Source of the DNA: Platanthera guangdongensis
Lineage: Eukaryota; Streptophyta; Magnoliopsida; Asparagales; Orchidaceae
Direction of reading: 5' to 3'
Length of the DNA: 64,000 bases
NCBI GenBank assembly: GCA_039583875.1
Contig: CM077151.1
Location: forward strand, 105,542,609-105,606,608
The notes below the pieces were generated by a model. It was not told the DNA's origin and did no database searches. It worked only from the letters and a program-made list of their open reading frames with translations. Position numbers and translations under genes: made by a program. How positions within the stretch are numbered: position 1 is the first letter of the stretch; each line of letters starts with the position of its first letter. Positions 63,692 through 64,000 of the stretch are shown in pieces.

Positions 63692-64000
63692 AGCTAAACA
63701 AATCTTACAAATTTTTTAATGTGATTTTACATAATAAAATATGAAGAATAAAGAATGATTTACAACATTTATAAATAAATAATGGCAGACACAAACAAAA
63801 GTAGACAACTGAAAACCTTCATCAGAATAAGATTAATGTAGTAACAATGAGCATTTCCACCAATCTGTTATACCTTTAACATCAACTGTTTTTACTATGA
63901 AGTCTAGAAGAAAATAAATCTGTTAGGTAACTGTAGAGGTTATTTAGCAGATTGTCCCTGATTCTCTCTGAGTAATGAAATAGATCTTTGAATCTCCAGT
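63692..64000 (-). other. Internal 3' end of C
   Basis: By position this is the 3' untranslated part and perhaps the last codons of C's env-like region on the minus strand. AT-rich; no domain can be read. Confidence 0.4.

Larger units (their letters stand above)
55743..64000 (-). mobile_element. Element C: SIRE-like element, 3' LTR and tail only, split by B
   Basis: LTR pieces at 55743-55927 and 62392-63677 resemble A's LTR in structure: the plus start TGAAAG, CTAGAGGGGGG(G)TGAAT, ATAGTGGTTCC and ACATCCACT lines. The inner end GTTAACA is followed by the same polypurine tract (minus GGGGGAGAT). The internal part from 63691 would be the end of the env-like region. The rest lies beyond the window. 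Confidence 0.72.

Overview
This window is nuclear DNA from a seed plant, almost certainly a flowering plant with a large, repeat-rich genome. I see no host gene, rRNA, tRNA, CRISPR array or bacterial feature. Nearly every recognisable sequence belongs to a transposable element typical of plants: Ty1/copia elements of the SIRE type with an extra env-like region, Ty3/gypsy elements of the Tat lineage (second RNase H, antisense genes) and the chromovirus lineage (chromodomain), a L1-type LINE with a plant RNase H domain, RTE-type LINE ends and small non-autonomous DNA transposons. I cannot name the species.

The layout is a set of nested insertions; letters are used throughout. D (SIRE-like, +) starts at 637 and is interrupted at 2088-15045 by A, a complete but dead SIRE-like element (-) with two ~1.9 kb LTRs and a GGCTG target duplication. 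D stops in gag near 16990, where J, a piece of a Tat element (-), begins and runs to about 19285. F is a chromovirus remnant (-) at 19285-25505, split by E, a short gag-only chromovirus derivative (-) at 21163-24859. G is a decayed copia element (+) running from about 26425 to 43894. G is split by L (a probable solo Tat LTR), by a LINE piece (29035-30984) and by H.

H is a full-length, young Tat element (+) at 31416-43593 with 679-bp LTRs and TATAT target duplications. To the right lie a hAT-like unit carrying two RTE ends (43941-45574), I (a second Tat element, -, 46174-53859, most of pol lost, with another hAT-like unit inside), an unassigned stretch, and C (SIRE-like, -, from 55743 past the window end). 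C's LTR holds B (SIRE-like, +, 55928-62391), and B's LTR holds K (truncated chromovirus, +, 56698-58380).

The most interesting content is in the Tat elements. H carries two genes on the strand opposite to gag-pol, between integrase and the 3' LTR. Each has its own TATA box, one or two short GT-AG introns that keep the reading frame, a stop codon and a downstream AATAAA. The second, unrelated-in-position Tat element I carries a decayed version of one of these genes in the same relative place, with a readable intron in the same phase. Both elements also place a tandem array between pol and the antisense gene (146-bp composite units in H, 60-bp units in I). A second theme is that four different LTR or LTR-like sequences contain arrays of a short self-complementary word, each with a different word.

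Nearly all sense coding regions are broken by stops, frameshifts or lost catalytic residues, so most entries are pseudogenes. H is the least decayed and its antisense genes are its best-preserved coding sequences.
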